Shown in pieces: positions 28,901 to 37,196 of a stretch of DNA of 64,000 nucleotides. The stretch is from positions 1 through 64,000 of the forward strand of contig CANRFN010000017.1 in the NCBI GenBank assembly GCA_947629915.1, written 5' to 3'. A program made the translations under genes and the position numbers. Numbering within the stretch: the first letter of the stretch is position 1; each line of letters opens with the position of its first letter. The notes beneath the pieces were generated by a model. The model made no database searches and was not told the DNA's origin. It was given only the letters and a program-made list of their open reading frames with translations. This stretch comes from an uncultured Oscillospiraceae bacterium. Its GTDB lineage: Bacteria > Bacillota > Clostridia > Oscillospirales > Oscillospiraceae.

Positions 28901-29066
28901 CAAAATCCGCCGCTGTCAGCAAAGGGTCATCTTTCAGAATATGGTACCTTTCCGGCCCTTTGGCATAACTGACCACAGCCAATATCGCCAGATAACAGAC
29001 TATGACCTCGACAATCACAGCTATACGCCATTTAACGTCCCTGCTATGTGCTTCTTTCTCTTTCAT
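25983..29066 (-). CDS. Membrane-anchored coiled-coil FkbM-family methyltransferase with C-terminal beta domain
   Basis: 1027 residues in five parts. A membrane helix lies near residues 13-34 and a beta-rich segment follows. A second helix (about 180-205, GVCFILLAGTVVTALLL) is followed by a cytoplasmic linker. Residues about 373-608 are a coiled coil built from 57-residue repeats that are identical at DNA level. Residues about 690-905 are an FkbM methyltransferase (SQAGEDSIIAYVFRTLG, SYLDLGANHARDLSNTYYFY, LLNIDVEGCEMDIL). The end is a YGPY-type beta domain also found on the GT-C protein. The start overlaps the wzt stop (ATGA). By analogy to chain-length rulers such as WbdD, a methyltransferase on a coiled coil next to Wzm/Wzt could terminate and measure the polysaccharide chain; that is inference. 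Confidence 0.8.
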   Translation of the reverse strand: MKEKEAHSRDVKWRIAVIVEVIVCYLAILAVVSYAKGPERYHILKDDPLLTAADFATFSGEEAGSGSLVVENDEPGHAVGWQGKVDLTKLGRLNVSFRLDCPAEYAGGTLFVDLYNYEAGYDDPEQEWVQTLLAGSNDVHCNLIPGEGAPDTALLRLFTLDVIDCEIVDLAVCKEEVLPKVPSGLWVGVGVCFILLAGTVVTALLLRIGIISWTFPSGRCAQKEGDGVNLKKEASEKNTDDIQRQVKTLDGSSAVSNYETVCPDDVEEDTPDKSPVPGAERVDYEEFQRALGYANANYVVPSFSVMDPRESKTLMNRILCKISKCLLQPIVDKQNSLNTMFVRCLNAFSWLSEEVHHRLVGHDEELQQARSWADAQERQVRELVVQSERYREELDGLHAESLQRHESILQEFAHMQEQLECNDELRQNRADAQERQVRELVVQSERYREELDGLHAESLQRHESILQEFAHMQEQLECNDELRQNRADAQERQVRELVVQSERYREELDGLHAESLQRHESILQEFAHMQEQLECNDELRQNRADAQERQVRELVVQSERYREELDGLHAESLQRHESILQEFAHMQEQLECNDELRQNRADALERQVRELVAQNATQCEKLDGLQVETSQQKEGLRTQLDALARDMTELRELLGRQADKADELQRDVDSIRDVDASIFDPKNRHRFERYSQAGEDSIIAYVFRTLGYSLNSVSYLDLGANHARDLSNTYYFYQHGSSGVLVEANPDLIPELKLLRRRDIILNRCVANTDDKEVEFYITNFDGLSSSDRISVEHASGVNEMIELAQTVQVKTISVQSILERYFNRPPALLNIDVEGCEMDILRSYDFERYRPFVVVAEVIPYDKNLVVGVKNRDIVEFLQQNGYIEYAFTGINSIFIDARKLEQLRKGEVRGLLPRMHINEQACNGDYGICMRPEGLIYGPYVECEAGTYVLTVEIVILDESVPTCLNVTADFGNETLTKYSLKNGPNMFALDMLQAKKNVEFVIHNSTNDDIFLSEIDLKKEIPEE
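27241..27945 (-). repeat. Tandem 171-bp repeats encoding the coiled-coil stalk
   Basis: Four units of 171 bp, starting at about 27241, 27412, 27583 and 27754, plus a partial fifth at 27925. The inner units look identical base for base and the first differs at few positions. Each encodes 57 residues with charged heptads (for example RQVRELVVQSERYREELDGL). The near-perfect identity implies recent expansion or gene conversion and likely copy-number variation between cells or strains. Confidence 0.92.
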
Positions 29067-29830
29067 TTCCTACATGCCTCCTCTATAGGAAGCTTTCCAG
29101 ACAAGAATGCTTCATACTGATCACACAAGGGCTCGGCTTTACCAAATGCAATCTGAACACCCTTATGCAGCCAGAGAACCTTGTTACATAGATCTCGGAT
29201 TTGATTAAGAGAGTGGGACACCAGAATAGTAGCAGCACCGCCGTTGATGATCTCCCGCATTTTAGCCGCACTTTTATCCTGGAACGCACCATCACCTACA
29301 GATAGCACTTCGTCTAGTATCAGAATTTCAGGTTGGACCAAAGAGGCAATTGAAAATGCTAACCGAGATTGCATACCTGTAGACAACTGCTTGAATGGAC
29401 GATCCGAGAAGTCCCGCAGTTCAGAGAAATCCAGAATTTGTTCAAATGTTTCATCCATAAAATCCTTCGTATAGCCAAGCATTGCTCCTCGCAGATAAGC
29501 ATTTTCCTTTACAGTTAGATCGCCATCAAAACCACTGCCAAGTTCCAGTAAAGCAGAAATATTTCCATATCGTTCAATATGGCCACCGCGTGGTTCCATC
29601 ACGCCAATAACAGCCTTTAGAAGGGTAGATTTTCCTGCCCCATTGGCGCCAATGATACCCAACAAGTCTCCTTCATACAGTTCAAAAGAAACATCCTTCA
29701 CCGCCATAAAGTTTTCCACATGGTACTGATGCTTCAATTTGCGCATTACATATTCTTTCAGACCGATGTCTTTGAAATCTCCAATTTTGTAGCCGATAGA
29801 TACATGCTCGGCTTTCAGCATCATTTTCAT
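29063..29830 (-). CDS. wzt: Polysaccharide ABC exporter ATPase (Wzt)
   Basis: About 255 residues from ATG 29830 (GAGG eight bases upstream; the frame is open to 29914 but that overlaps wzm). Walker A is GANGAGKSTLLK, the signature LSTGMQSRLAFSIASL and Walker B EILILDEVLSVGD. It matches the TagH/Wzt/RfbE class (RGAMLGYTKDFMDE). It has no C-terminal carbohydrate-binding domain, so it resembles the Wzt forms that export capped or uncapped chains without direct end recognition. The free-standing YGPY beta domains elsewhere in the operon could replace that function. It pairs with the permease immediately upstream. Confidence 0.92.
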   Translation of the reverse strand: MKMMLKAEHVSIGYKIGDFKDIGLKEYVMRKLKHQYHVENFMAVKDVSFELYEGDLLGIIGANGAGKSTLLKAVIGVMEPRGGHIERYGNISALLELGSGFDGDLTVKENAYLRGAMLGYTKDFMDETFEQILDFSELRDFSDRPFKQLSTGMQSRLAFSIASLVQPEILILDEVLSVGDGAFQDKSAAKMREIINGGAATILVSHSLNQIRDLCNKVLWLHKGVQIAFGKAEPLCDQYEAFLSGKLPIEEACRK

Positions 29831-29840
29831 AGCTGCAACC

Positions 29841-30608
29841 TCACACATAGTACAGGAACTCGTGATTGTATTTCTTGTACATCCACGCCCCGATGCCAAA
29901 CGCAAGCAACGCATAGGCAGCTGCTAACAGATGGAACTGCGGGGTTGGTATGACACCATCAATCACTATTTTCCGGAAATATCGAATATAGAGGTAGAGC
30001 GGATTCAGAAGGAACAAGCACTGCACCGTGTACGTATAGCTGTCTATGGTATAGAAAATGGCAGACAGCCACATGATGAGTTGCGTTAAGATTCCCCACA
30101 GGTATTGCATGTCCCGGAAGAACACGAACAGTGCAGACAGGATCAAACCAATTCCTAAGTTAAACACGATCAAGCAAGCAACTGGATAGACGAGCAACAA
30201 GAATTTCCACGTAAAGGGAACCCCGTCTATTGCCACAAATGTAAAGAAAATCAATAGTGTTAGCCCAAAGTTAATGAGGGAGGATACATTCTGTGAGAAA
30301 AGAAACAGATATTTCGGTATATTAATCTTGGTAAATATCCCTGAGTTCATCACAAGGGAGTTCATTCCCAGATTCGTAGCATCCGTAAAGTATGAGAACA
30401 CCAGCTGCCCGGCAAATAGATAGACCACATAGTGATTCACGTTGTTCCCGAAGAAGTTATTAAACACCATCCACATGATAAGGAGGTTCATCAGTGGAGA
30501 AAGAATGCTCCAAGCCATTCCCAAAATGGTCCGCTTGTATTTCTTCGTGAAGTCACGCTTCACCAGTTCCGAAAACAGGAACTGATACTGCTTCAGTTTC
30601 TTCAGCAT
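29841..30608 (-). CDS. wzm: Polysaccharide ABC exporter permease (Wzm)
   Basis: 255 residues with six membrane segments. The N-terminal amphipathic motif ELVKRDFTKKYKRTILGMAW is typical of the TagG/Wzm/RfbD ABC-2 permease family. With Wzt it moves undecaprenyl-diphosphate-linked polysaccharide across the cytoplasmic membrane. It lies directly downstream of the GDP-D-rhamnose genes, an arrangement familiar from D-rhamnan loci, though here in a Gram-positive type of genome. Confidence 0.93.
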   Translation of the reverse strand: MLKKLKQYQFLFSELVKRDFTKKYKRTILGMAWSILSPLMNLLIMWMVFNNFFGNNVNHYVVYLFAGQLVFSYFTDATNLGMNSLVMNSGIFTKINIPKYLFLFSQNVSSLINFGLTLLIFFTFVAIDGVPFTWKFLLLVYPVACLIVFNLGIGLILSALFVFFRDMQYLWGILTQLIMWLSAIFYTIDSYTYTVQCLFLLNPLYLYIRYFRKIVIDGVIPTPQFHLLAAAYALLAFGIGAWMYKKYNHEFLYYV

Positions 30609-30632
30609 GAACTACATCCTAACTGTCTTTTT

Positions 30633-31547
30633 TCAAAACTTGGTGCGCCACTCATCCAGCACATCTTGTAAAATCGTCTCCAATGGAATCTCTGCTTCCC
30701 AGCCCGTTTGAGCGGTAAGTTTAGCATGATCACAGCAAATAACCGGTGTGTCGCTAGGCCGCATGCGGGTAGGATCCTGTTCCACTGGGATATAGCAAAC
30801 CGCTCTATCTCGCAGATGATCAAGTATTTCCCTTGCACTATGGGTAACACCGGATCCTACGTTGTATATCTCTCCCGGAAGTCCCTTCTCCGAAATGAAT
30901 CTGTATGCCCTCACAACGTCCTTTACATGGGTAAAGTCCCGCCGTGAGTCAAGGTTGCCAACCTTAATGCTCTTGGCAAGGCCTTTCTCAACCTTCACCA
31001 CGCCTGAAGCAAAGTCTGGGATCATGAAACCTAGGCGTTGTCCAACTCCCGCATGGTTAAACGACCGGGTCATGCAAATCTGCAGCCCATATGCTCGCAC
31101 ATAGACCTGTGCCATCTTCTCTTGTGCCAGCTTTGAAATTGCATAAGGGGACTGCGGATTCATCTCCGTAGTCTCACTTACACTTTCCCCTGCTTTTCCA
31201 AGATTTCCGTACTGATCTGAGGATCCCACCATCACCAGCTTTGCCTGGGGTACATGATGGCGCACAGCCTCCATGAGACTCACGGCCGCGATGGTGTTCA
31301 TCTCTATTGTTTTCTGGGGAATACTCCAGGATTTCGCCACATCAGCCTGTCCAGCAAGATGGAAAATAGCATCTGGCTTGAGTTCTTCAATCGTTCTTTC
31401 CACTGAGGAGGCGTCCAGTAGATTGACCTGTACGGTATTCTCCCCAGGCTGTACATCCAAGCCAATCACTTCGTAGTCGTTCTCCTCCAACTCCTGTCTG
31501 AGATATCCGCCTACAAATCCCTGGCTACCGGTAATAAGGGCTCTCAT
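30633..31547 (-). CDS. rmd: GDP-4-keto-6-deoxy-D-mannose reductase (GDP-D-rhamnose synthesis)
   Basis: 304-residue SDR. It has [18 protein letters not shown], Ser in VGSSDQYG and Y-x-x-x-K in [33 protein letters not shown] is the signature of Rmd-type enzymes. It reduces the 4-keto group of the Gmd product to give GDP-D-rhamnose. Its start overlaps the gmd stop, so the pair is translationally coupled. A 6-deoxy-D-talose-forming variant cannot be excluded from sequence. Confidence 0.85.
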   Translation of the reverse strand: MRALITGSQGFVGGYLRQELEENDYEVIGLDVQPGENTVQVNLLDASSVERTIEELKPDAIFHLAGQADVAKSWSIPQKTIEMNTIAAVSLMEAVRHHVPQAKLVMVGSSDQYGNLGKAGESVSETTEMNPQSPYAISKLAQEKMAQVYVRAYGLQICMTRSFNHAGVGQRLGFMIPDFASGVVKVEKGLAKSIKVGNLDSRRDFTHVKDVVRAYRFISEKGLPGEIYNVGSGVTHSAREILDHLRDRAVCYIPVEQDPTRMRPSDTPVICCDHAKLTAQTGWEAEIPLETILQDVLDEWRTKF

Positions 31548-32584
31548 ACCACAGCTGCTGCCTTTTCGCGCTTAGCGAGCTGAAGGTCATACTCCGCCAT
31601 AATGGAGCACAGCTCTTCATAGCTGGTCTTCTGCGGGTTCCAGCCCAGTACTGTTCTTGCCTTGGTTGGGTCACCCCACAGATTGTCCACATCAGTGGGA
31701 CGGAACCATGCCGGGTTAACTTCCACCAGAACCTTACCGGTTGCCTTATCGATGCCCTTCTCATCGAGACCGCTCCCCTGCCATTCAAGCTCAATGCCGT
31801 CATGGGCAAAGGCCAGTGTAGTGAACTCGCGAACGGTGTGCTGTACACCAGTGGCAATCACAAAGTCATCCGGAGTGTCGTGCTGCATGATGAGCCACAT
31901 GCACTCTACGTAGTCCTTGGCATAGCCCCAATCCCGTTTGCTGTCCAGATTCCCCAACTGGAGCTTGTCCTGCAGTCCACAGGCAATCCGCCCAGCTGCA
32001 CGGGTGATCTTACGGGTGACAAAGGTCTCACCGCGGCGTTCGGACTCGTGGTTGAACAGGATTCCATTCACAGCAAAGATCCCGTAGGCTTCGCGGTATT
32101 CCTTCACCATCCAAAAGCCATACTGCTTGGCAATGGCATAGGGGCTATACGGGTGGAATGGTGTGGTCTCCTTCTGCGGGATCTCCTCCACTTTGCCATA
32201 GAGCTCGGAAGTGGACGCCTGATAGAATTTGCAGGTTTTCTCCATTCCCAGGATCCGGATCGCCTCAAGCATCCTGAGCACACCCAGGGCATCCACATCT
32301 CCCGAATACTCCGGCACATCAAAGCTCACCTGGACGTGGCTCTGAGCAGCCAGGTTATAGACTTCATCCGGCCGTACGGAATTCATTATCCTGATGATGC
32401 TGCTGGAATCGCTCAGATCGCCGTCATGGAGGGTGATCTTGTCCAGAATATGATCAATGCGGCTCGTATTGGGCAGAGATGCCCGGCGTGTCATGCCGTG
32501 AACTTCGTATCCCTTCTCCAACAAAAGTTCAGCCAGATAGGAGCCGTCCTGGCCGGTAATACCTGTGATAAGCGCTCGCTTCAT
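31544..32584 (-). CDS. gmd: GDP-mannose 4,6-dehydratase
   Basis: 346-residue [53 protein letters not shown] and [14 protein letters not shown] are diagnostic for Gmd, as is the [14 protein letters not shown] loop. It converts GDP-mannose to GDP-4-keto-6-deoxymannose. It sits between manC and rmd, giving a complete manA-manC-gmd-rmd path in one run. Confidence 0.96.
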   Translation of the reverse strand: MKRALITGITGQDGSYLAELLLEKGYEVHGMTRRASLPNTSRIDHILDKITLHDGDLSDSSSIIRIMNSVRPDEVYNLAAQSHVQVSFDVPEYSGDVDALGVLRMLEAIRILGMEKTCKFYQASTSELYGKVEEIPQKETTPFHPYSPYAIAKQYGFWMVKEYREAYGIFAVNGILFNHESERRGETFVTRKITRAAGRIACGLQDKLQLGNLDSKRDWGYAKDYVECMWLIMQHDTPDDFVIATGVQHTVREFTTLAFAHDGIELEWQGSGLDEKGIDKATGKVLVEVNPAWFRPTDVDNLWGDPTKARTVLGWNPQKTSYEELCSIMAEYDLQLAKREKAAAVV

Positions 32585-32612
32585 ATGCTGTACTCCTTCT
32601 TATAAGTACTCA

Positions 32613-33683
32613 TTATAAGTACTCAGACCGATTGCAGATCCTCAGATTCTCCAGGACCTTTTTGATGTCTCCTGCATGGTCTTTTTCACAGATCAGCAAG
32701 GCATCCGGGCTGTCTACTACAATCATGTTCTCCAGGCCAACTGCAGCAATCAGCTTATCGTTCCCCTGGATAATGGTGTCTCGAGTATCCACGGTGATGA
32801 TGTTTCCATTCACCACGTTGCCGAACTCATTGGAAGTCTTCATCCGTTCTACGGAAAGCCAGGACCCTACATCATCCCATCCGAAGGACCCGGACAGGAT
32901 GTAGATGTTCTTCGCCTTCTCCATGACACCGTAGTCGATAGAGACAGAGGGGAACTTGTGGAACTCCCGCTCCAGAATCACCTGTTCGTCTGCTGGTCCG
33001 ATAGCAGCTTCAATCCGTTCCAGCCCCTCATACACGTCCGGTAAGAACTCCCGGATCTGAGCCAGGATCGTGGATACATTCCATACAAACATTCCGCTGT
33101 TCCAGAGGTATTGCTCTGTGGCAAGATACCCTTTGGCTGTCTCTAGGTCCGGCTTCTCAACAAACCGCTCCACAGCAAAGGCTCTGCCAAACGTTTGATC
33201 CGGCAGGAACTTGATATACCCATACCCTGTCTCCGGTGCATCTGGTGTGATGCCGATGGTAACAAGGTTGGGTCCCTGTTCGGCTATATTGCAGGCATCT
33301 TCCAATGTGCTCTGGAAAATGGAGTTATACTTGATGAGGTGATCGGACGGGAGGACCATCATCACGGCATCTCCGTACTTCTTCTCCATATGTACAGCAC
33401 CCAGACCAATACAAGGTGCTGTATTCTTTCCCACGGGCTCACAGAGGATATTCTTCTCTGGGATTCCAGGCAGCTGCTCCATTACCAGGTGTTTGTAGTC
33501 CCGGTTGGTTGCAATGTAGATGTCCTCCATGTCTACCAGAGGAGAGATACGCTCCACTGTAAGCTGAATCATGGTCTTCCCGTCATCGGTCAGGGACAGG
33601 AACTGTTTCGGCATGCTTCTACGGCTTTTAGGCCAAAACCGCTCACCCCGGCCACCAGCCATGATCAAAGCTGTCCTCTTCAT
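32613..33683 (-). CDS. manC: Mannose-1-phosphate guanylyltransferase
   Basis: About 356 residues from ATG 33683, which has GAGGAGG six bases upstream; the frame is open to 33731 but that would overlap manA. The nucleotidyltransferase signature is LIMAGGRGERFWPKSRRSMP. FVEKPDLETAKGYL and FGWDDVGSW are the sugar-binding motifs of this family. It is the single-domain form without a fused isomerase, which fits a separate manA next to it. Product: GDP-mannose. Confidence 0.95.
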   Translation of the reverse strand: MKRTALIMAGGRGERFWPKSRRSMPKQFLSLTDDGKTMIQLTVERISPLVDMEDIYIATNRDYKHLVMEQLPGIPEKNILCEPVGKNTAPCIGLGAVHMEKKYGDAVMMVLPSDHLIKYNSIFQSTLEDACNIAEQGPNLVTIGITPDAPETGYGYIKFLPDQTFGRAFAVERFVEKPDLETAKGYLATEQYLWNSGMFVWNVSTILAQIREFLPDVYEGLERIEAAIGPADEQVILEREFHKFPSVSIDYGVMEKAKNIYILSGSFGWDDVGSWLSVERMKTSNEFGNVVNGNIITVDTRDTIIQGNDKLIAAVGLENMIVVDSPDALLICEKDHAGDIKKVLENLRICNRSEYL

Positions 33684-33696
33684 GAAAATCCTCCTC

Positions 33697-34656
33697 TTAA
33701 ATCCGCGAGAGCAGAACCCTACATGCTCCACAGATTCGATATTCCCCCATAGCTGCGGGCATAAAGAATGAATCGCCTCGGCCCATCAGGTACATCTTTC
33801 CATTCTGTTCAATAACGCCGTTTCCATCTACGCACAGAAGGTGTTGGAAAGACTGCCCATCGCACCGCAGTTTCACCGATTCCCGTACATCTACCCGGTA
33901 TGCCCGGAAGAATCGGCAAGAAAACATCTCTGTCATGGTAAATCCCGGGAAGGTTGCGACACTGTTAGCTCGGCACTCTTCGGGGATAATAGGAAGGTAC
34001 GATGTCACATCTGCTGCTCGTTCCAGGTGCAGCTGGCGTAGCTGCCCGTCCGGACCTCTCCGATGGTAGTCATACACGCGGAAAGTGGTATTGGAGTTCT
34101 GTTGGATCTCGGCTATCACAACTCCAGAACCGATCGCGTGGATCGTACCGGGCACAATGTAGAACACATCGCCCTTTGATACCGGTACTCGATTCAGCAC
34201 CTCGCAGATGGTTCCATCATCCGCTCTTCTCAGCAGTTCTTCCCGCGTAATACGCCGTGAAAAGCCAAGGTAGAGAAAGGCTTGCGGCTCACAGTCCACG
34301 ATGTACCACATCTCGGCTTTGCCATGCTCACCAAGCAAGGCACTCTCATCGGAGGGATGTACCTGAATTGAGAGTTTCTCTTTGGCATCAATCAGCTTCA
34401 CGATGATCGGAAATGCCCCTGGCAGACACGCAGTACCCCAGAAGCCTTCCCGGTCCATCTGGCCCAATTCCTCCAAGGTTTTCCCACACAGAGGGCCATC
34501 CGCTATTACTGAGTTTCCATCTGGGTGGCAGGCCAGTTCCCAGCTCTCTGCTGTGATCTCTGGCGCATCTGTCTTTCCGAATTCACTTTTCAGACGGTTG
34601 CCACCCCACAAGTAAGACTTATAACAGGGGCGCATACGCAGGGGTTCGTCTTCCAC
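33697..34656 (-). CDS. manA: Mannose-6-phosphate isomerase, class I
   Basis: 319-residue cupin metalloenzyme. The zinc-binding motifs include SIQVHPSDE and KAEMWYIVD; GTIHAIGSGVVIAEIQQNSN carries the catalytic Gln/Asn region. It interconverts fructose-6-phosphate and mannose-6-phosphate, opening the GDP-mannose branch. No phosphomannomutase gene is seen in the window, so that step is encoded elsewhere. Confidence 0.93.
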   Translation of the reverse strand: MEDEPLRMRPCYKSYLWGGNRLKSEFGKTDAPEITAESWELACHPDGNSVIADGPLCGKTLEELGQMDREGFWGTACLPGAFPIIVKLIDAKEKLSIQVHPSDESALLGEHGKAEMWYIVDCEPQAFLYLGFSRRITREELLRRADDGTICEVLNRVPVSKGDVFYIVPGTIHAIGSGVVIAEIQQNSNTTFRVYDYHRRGPDGQLRQLHLERAADVTSYLPIIPEECRANSVATFPGFTMTEMFSCRFFRAYRVDVRESVKLRCDGQSFQHLLCVDGNGVIEQNGKMYLMGRGDSFFMPAAMGEYRICGACRVLLSRI

Positions 34657-34665
34657 GGCAATTCC

Positions 34666-35901
34666 CTACTTCAACTCTAAAAGTCTCTCTTTCATAAGCT
34701 GGCCAGATCTCTTCGGGGTAAAGTCCTTCTCCAGCCTGGCCTTTGCAGCAGTCGCCAGCTTTTCTCGAAAGGCAGCATCTTCGTAAAGTCGCCGCATCCA
34801 CTGAGATGCTTGCTTCTCGTCTGGTTGCGCCCAATGATCCCCCACATGATATGGTGGATAGTCTTGCTCGAGCTCAACCACCTCAGCATCTACCATGCAC
34901 GCCGTGTTCTGATCCATAAACTCTGTATTCGCAGACCAGTTTGTTGCGATCACTGGAGTGCCTAATAGCATCGCTTCGGCCATCACAAGGCCAAATCCTT
35001 CTGCCCTGTGCAGGGAAACATAGGCATCCATACATTTCACCAGGCTATTAAATTCTTCTTTGCTATAGCTGTCTTCCAGGACAATGATGTTTGGATAGTA
35101 CCGCAGCATCTCCCGCATCTGTCCCAGATTGCCTGCGCTCTCATGGGTTGCTTTAATCACCAGACCCACGCCCTTTTCGCCCGGTGTAAAGGCACTTGCA
35201 TAGGCTCGTATGGCCCCCTCTGGGTTCTTACGAGCGGACACGCTGTTCCCGTCATAAGAAATCAAGAACAGGAAAACATCCTCGGGTAATCCGAAATACG
35301 CCCGTCCAAAGTGCTCATTTGTTTTCGGCAATCTGAGGCCATAGGGCATAGTATAGACCGGCTTGTCCGTATACTTCCGCAGCGTTTCGGTGATAAAGCT
35401 GGCAGGCGTCCAGATCTCATCAAACAGCTTGATTGTATACAGCCATTCTTTTGGAAACTCAGGCAATTCCCACAGCCAAAATGCTATGTTGTATCTACTG
35501 CTCAATTTTCTCAGATCTAACGTCCACACTACATTCGAAAGAACATTCGGATTGATGTGGATAAGATTGATACTATAAGGCAATTCATTGTTCTCGAAGG
35601 ATACAAACTCTGTGTCTGTTTCCTCTGCTGGACCATCCAAAGGAACATTCCGGATAGAGAATGGGATTTCACTTTGCCTCAGCGCCTCTGCCACAAGACG
35701 GCAGCTCTCACCTAATCCAAAATCTCCACGGATATGGCCAAGCAGATTCACTCCAAAGGGAATGGACTTGTCAATAGTCCTATGCCTTGAAAAACAAATT
35801 CCACTGTAGGCGTTGAACATGACCTTCTTGATTCCATCCCGCATTTTGGGCGTGGTAACTGTCTTCAATGCGGTCTTAGCATAGTAAACAAGCTTGCTCA
35901 T
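34666..35901 (-). CDS. GT4 glycosyltransferase
   Basis: 411 residues, GT-B fold. N-terminal: GVNLLGHIRGDFGLGESCRL. Middle: IAFWLWELPEFPKEWL and DEIWTPASFITETL. The donor domain holds RAEGFGLVMAEAMLLGTPVI (E-x7-E) and TNWSANTEFM. Proteins of this type are common in rhamnan and mannan loci, where they are often fused to other transferases. Here it is single and follows a short 50-residue frame by an ATGA overlap. Confidence 0.88.
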   Translation of the reverse strand: MSKLVYYAKTALKTVTTPKMRDGIKKVMFNAYSGICFSRHRTIDKSIPFGVNLLGHIRGDFGLGESCRLVAEALRQSEIPFSIRNVPLDGPAEETDTEFVSFENNELPYSINLIHINPNVLSNVVWTLDLRKLSSRYNIAFWLWELPEFPKEWLYTIKLFDEIWTPASFITETLRKYTDKPVYTMPYGLRLPKTNEHFGRAYFGLPEDVFLFLISYDGNSVSARKNPEGAIRAYASAFTPGEKGVGLVIKATHESAGNLGQMREMLRYYPNIIVLEDSYSKEEFNSLVKCMDAYVSLHRAEGFGLVMAEAMLLGTPVIATNWSANTEFMDQNTACMVDAEVVELEQDYPPYHVGDHWAQPDEKQASQWMRRLYEDAAFREKLATAAKARLEKDFTPKRSGQLMKERLLELK

Positions 35902-36050
35902 CGTATTGTCGTTTCGAAGTACTGCTCCATTCTTTCTGTCTTTACTATGACCTCAGCTTTGCCCTTGCTCTGAGCAGTGATATACGCCTTAGGCAATTCA
36001 ACGTTTTCCTTCTCAGATACCCACCGTCTGTATGTTCCTTGTACATCCAC
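35898..36050 (-). CDS. Short hypothetical frame between two GT4 genes
   Basis: A GTG at 36050 starts about 50 codons (VDVQGTYRRWVSEKENVELP up to YFETTIR). The frame ends with a stop overlapping the next ATG (ATGA) and overlaps the end of the upstream GT4 by 38 bases; the same frame is open back to an ATG at 36122. It could be a coupled small protein. It could also be the original C-terminus of the upstream GT4 displaced by a frameshift. No domain is recognised. Confidence 0.35.
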   Translation of the reverse strand: MDVQGTYRRWVSEKENVELPKAYITAQSKGKAEVIVKTERMEQYFETTIR

Positions 36051-37170
36051 GCTGATGCACCTCTCTTTCCACGGTTTCCCGCAGTATATCGGCTGATCTG
36101 TCCCAGGAATATCGGCTGGCATTCCGATACCCTTTCTGCACCAGGTCCATGGCCAGTTCTTTATTCATAAGAATCTGAGCCATGCCATGTGCAATCTCAT
36201 CTACAGACCTCGGATCCACCAGTACTGCCCCATCTCCAGCCACCTCCGGTAGAGAAGACACATTGGATGTGAGCACCGGAGCCCCACAGGTCTGTGCCTC
36301 CAAGACTGGAATTCCAAAGCCTTCATATAAGGTAGGGAAGGCAAATAGATCTGCTGCCGAGTAGAGCGCCAGCACATCTTCATCTGGTACAAACCCGGTG
36401 AATCGGACATCTCCCGCATGCTGAATCTGTACCAAGGCGTTGGCCTGGTCGAACTTCCATCCCTGTTCCCCGGCAATCACCAGCTGATGGGGAAGTCCCG
36501 TTTGCGTTTTCATCCTGTCAAAGGCTTGGATGGTCCGCTCCAGGTTCTTCCGGGGGTTGTTGTTCCCCACAAACAGGATGAAATGCTCGCCCAAGCCATA
36601 CTTTTTCCGGATAGCAGCCAGTTCTAGCTGGTCTGTAACTGGATGCATACTGTCTGCACATGCCATGGGGATCACATGGATCTTCTCCTCTGGGGTACCC
36701 AGAATCTGCACTACCTCGCGCTTGGTGAATTCAGAGATGGCGAGAAAGAAGCTGGCTTTCCGTTGGATGTATTGGTACTGCAGCTTCCACAGGGCTACTC
36801 GGGAAGACTTGTACACCTCCGGCATCCGGAACACCGCCAGGTCCGTGATCAACGGCACCAGCAAACAACTCTTTGGCAGGAAAAACGGTGTCTTGGAATC
36901 TGTGGTGAGCAGGACAGCATCTTTGCAATACTGTCTTCCCATCTGAAAGGACTGAAACAGGATTCTCCGGATGCCCTGCCCGTGATCTATCGGAACTCGG
37001 ACGAGCTCTGTATCTGCTCCAGTTGGAAATGCCGGTCCATCCTGCGGCAGTACCACCAGGCAGTGCTGGCCTGTCCTCTCTACATACCTCCCAAAGAGCT
37101 CTCGGATCATGACGCCGATCCCGGAACTGTTGGGCTTGTACGGCAAAGCGTTGATGACGATTCCCTTCAT
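36013..37170 (-). CDS. GT4 glycosyltransferase
   Basis: 385 residues, GT-B fold. It begins INALPYKPNSSGIGVMIREL. It has FLAISEFTKREVVQILG, HFILFVGNNNPRKNLERTI and the donor site YEGFGIPVLEAQTCGAPVLT with SNVSSLPEVAG. These are the motifs of mannosyltransferase-type GT4 enzymes. It is the first glycosyltransferase of the operon, 27 bp after the recombinase-like gene, so it may add the first or second sugar. No initiating phosphoglycosyltransferase is encoded in the window. Confidence 0.9.
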   Translation of the reverse strand: MKGIVINALPYKPNSSGIGVMIRELFGRYVERTGQHCLVVLPQDGPAFPTGADTELVRVPIDHGQGIRRILFQSFQMGRQYCKDAVLLTTDSKTPFFLPKSCLLVPLITDLAVFRMPEVYKSSRVALWKLQYQYIQRKASFFLAISEFTKREVVQILGTPEEKIHVIPMACADSMHPVTDQLELAAIRKKYGLGEHFILFVGNNNPRKNLERTIQAFDRMKTQTGLPHQLVIAGEQGWKFDQANALVQIQHAGDVRFTGFVPDEDVLALYSAADLFAFPTLYEGFGIPVLEAQTCGAPVLTSNVSSLPEVAGDGAVLVDPRSVDEIAHGMAQILMNKELAMDLVQKGYRNASRYSWDRSADILRETVEREVHQRGCTRNIQTVGI

Positions 37171-37196
37171 AACTTCCCTGCTTCAGCCCCAAAACA

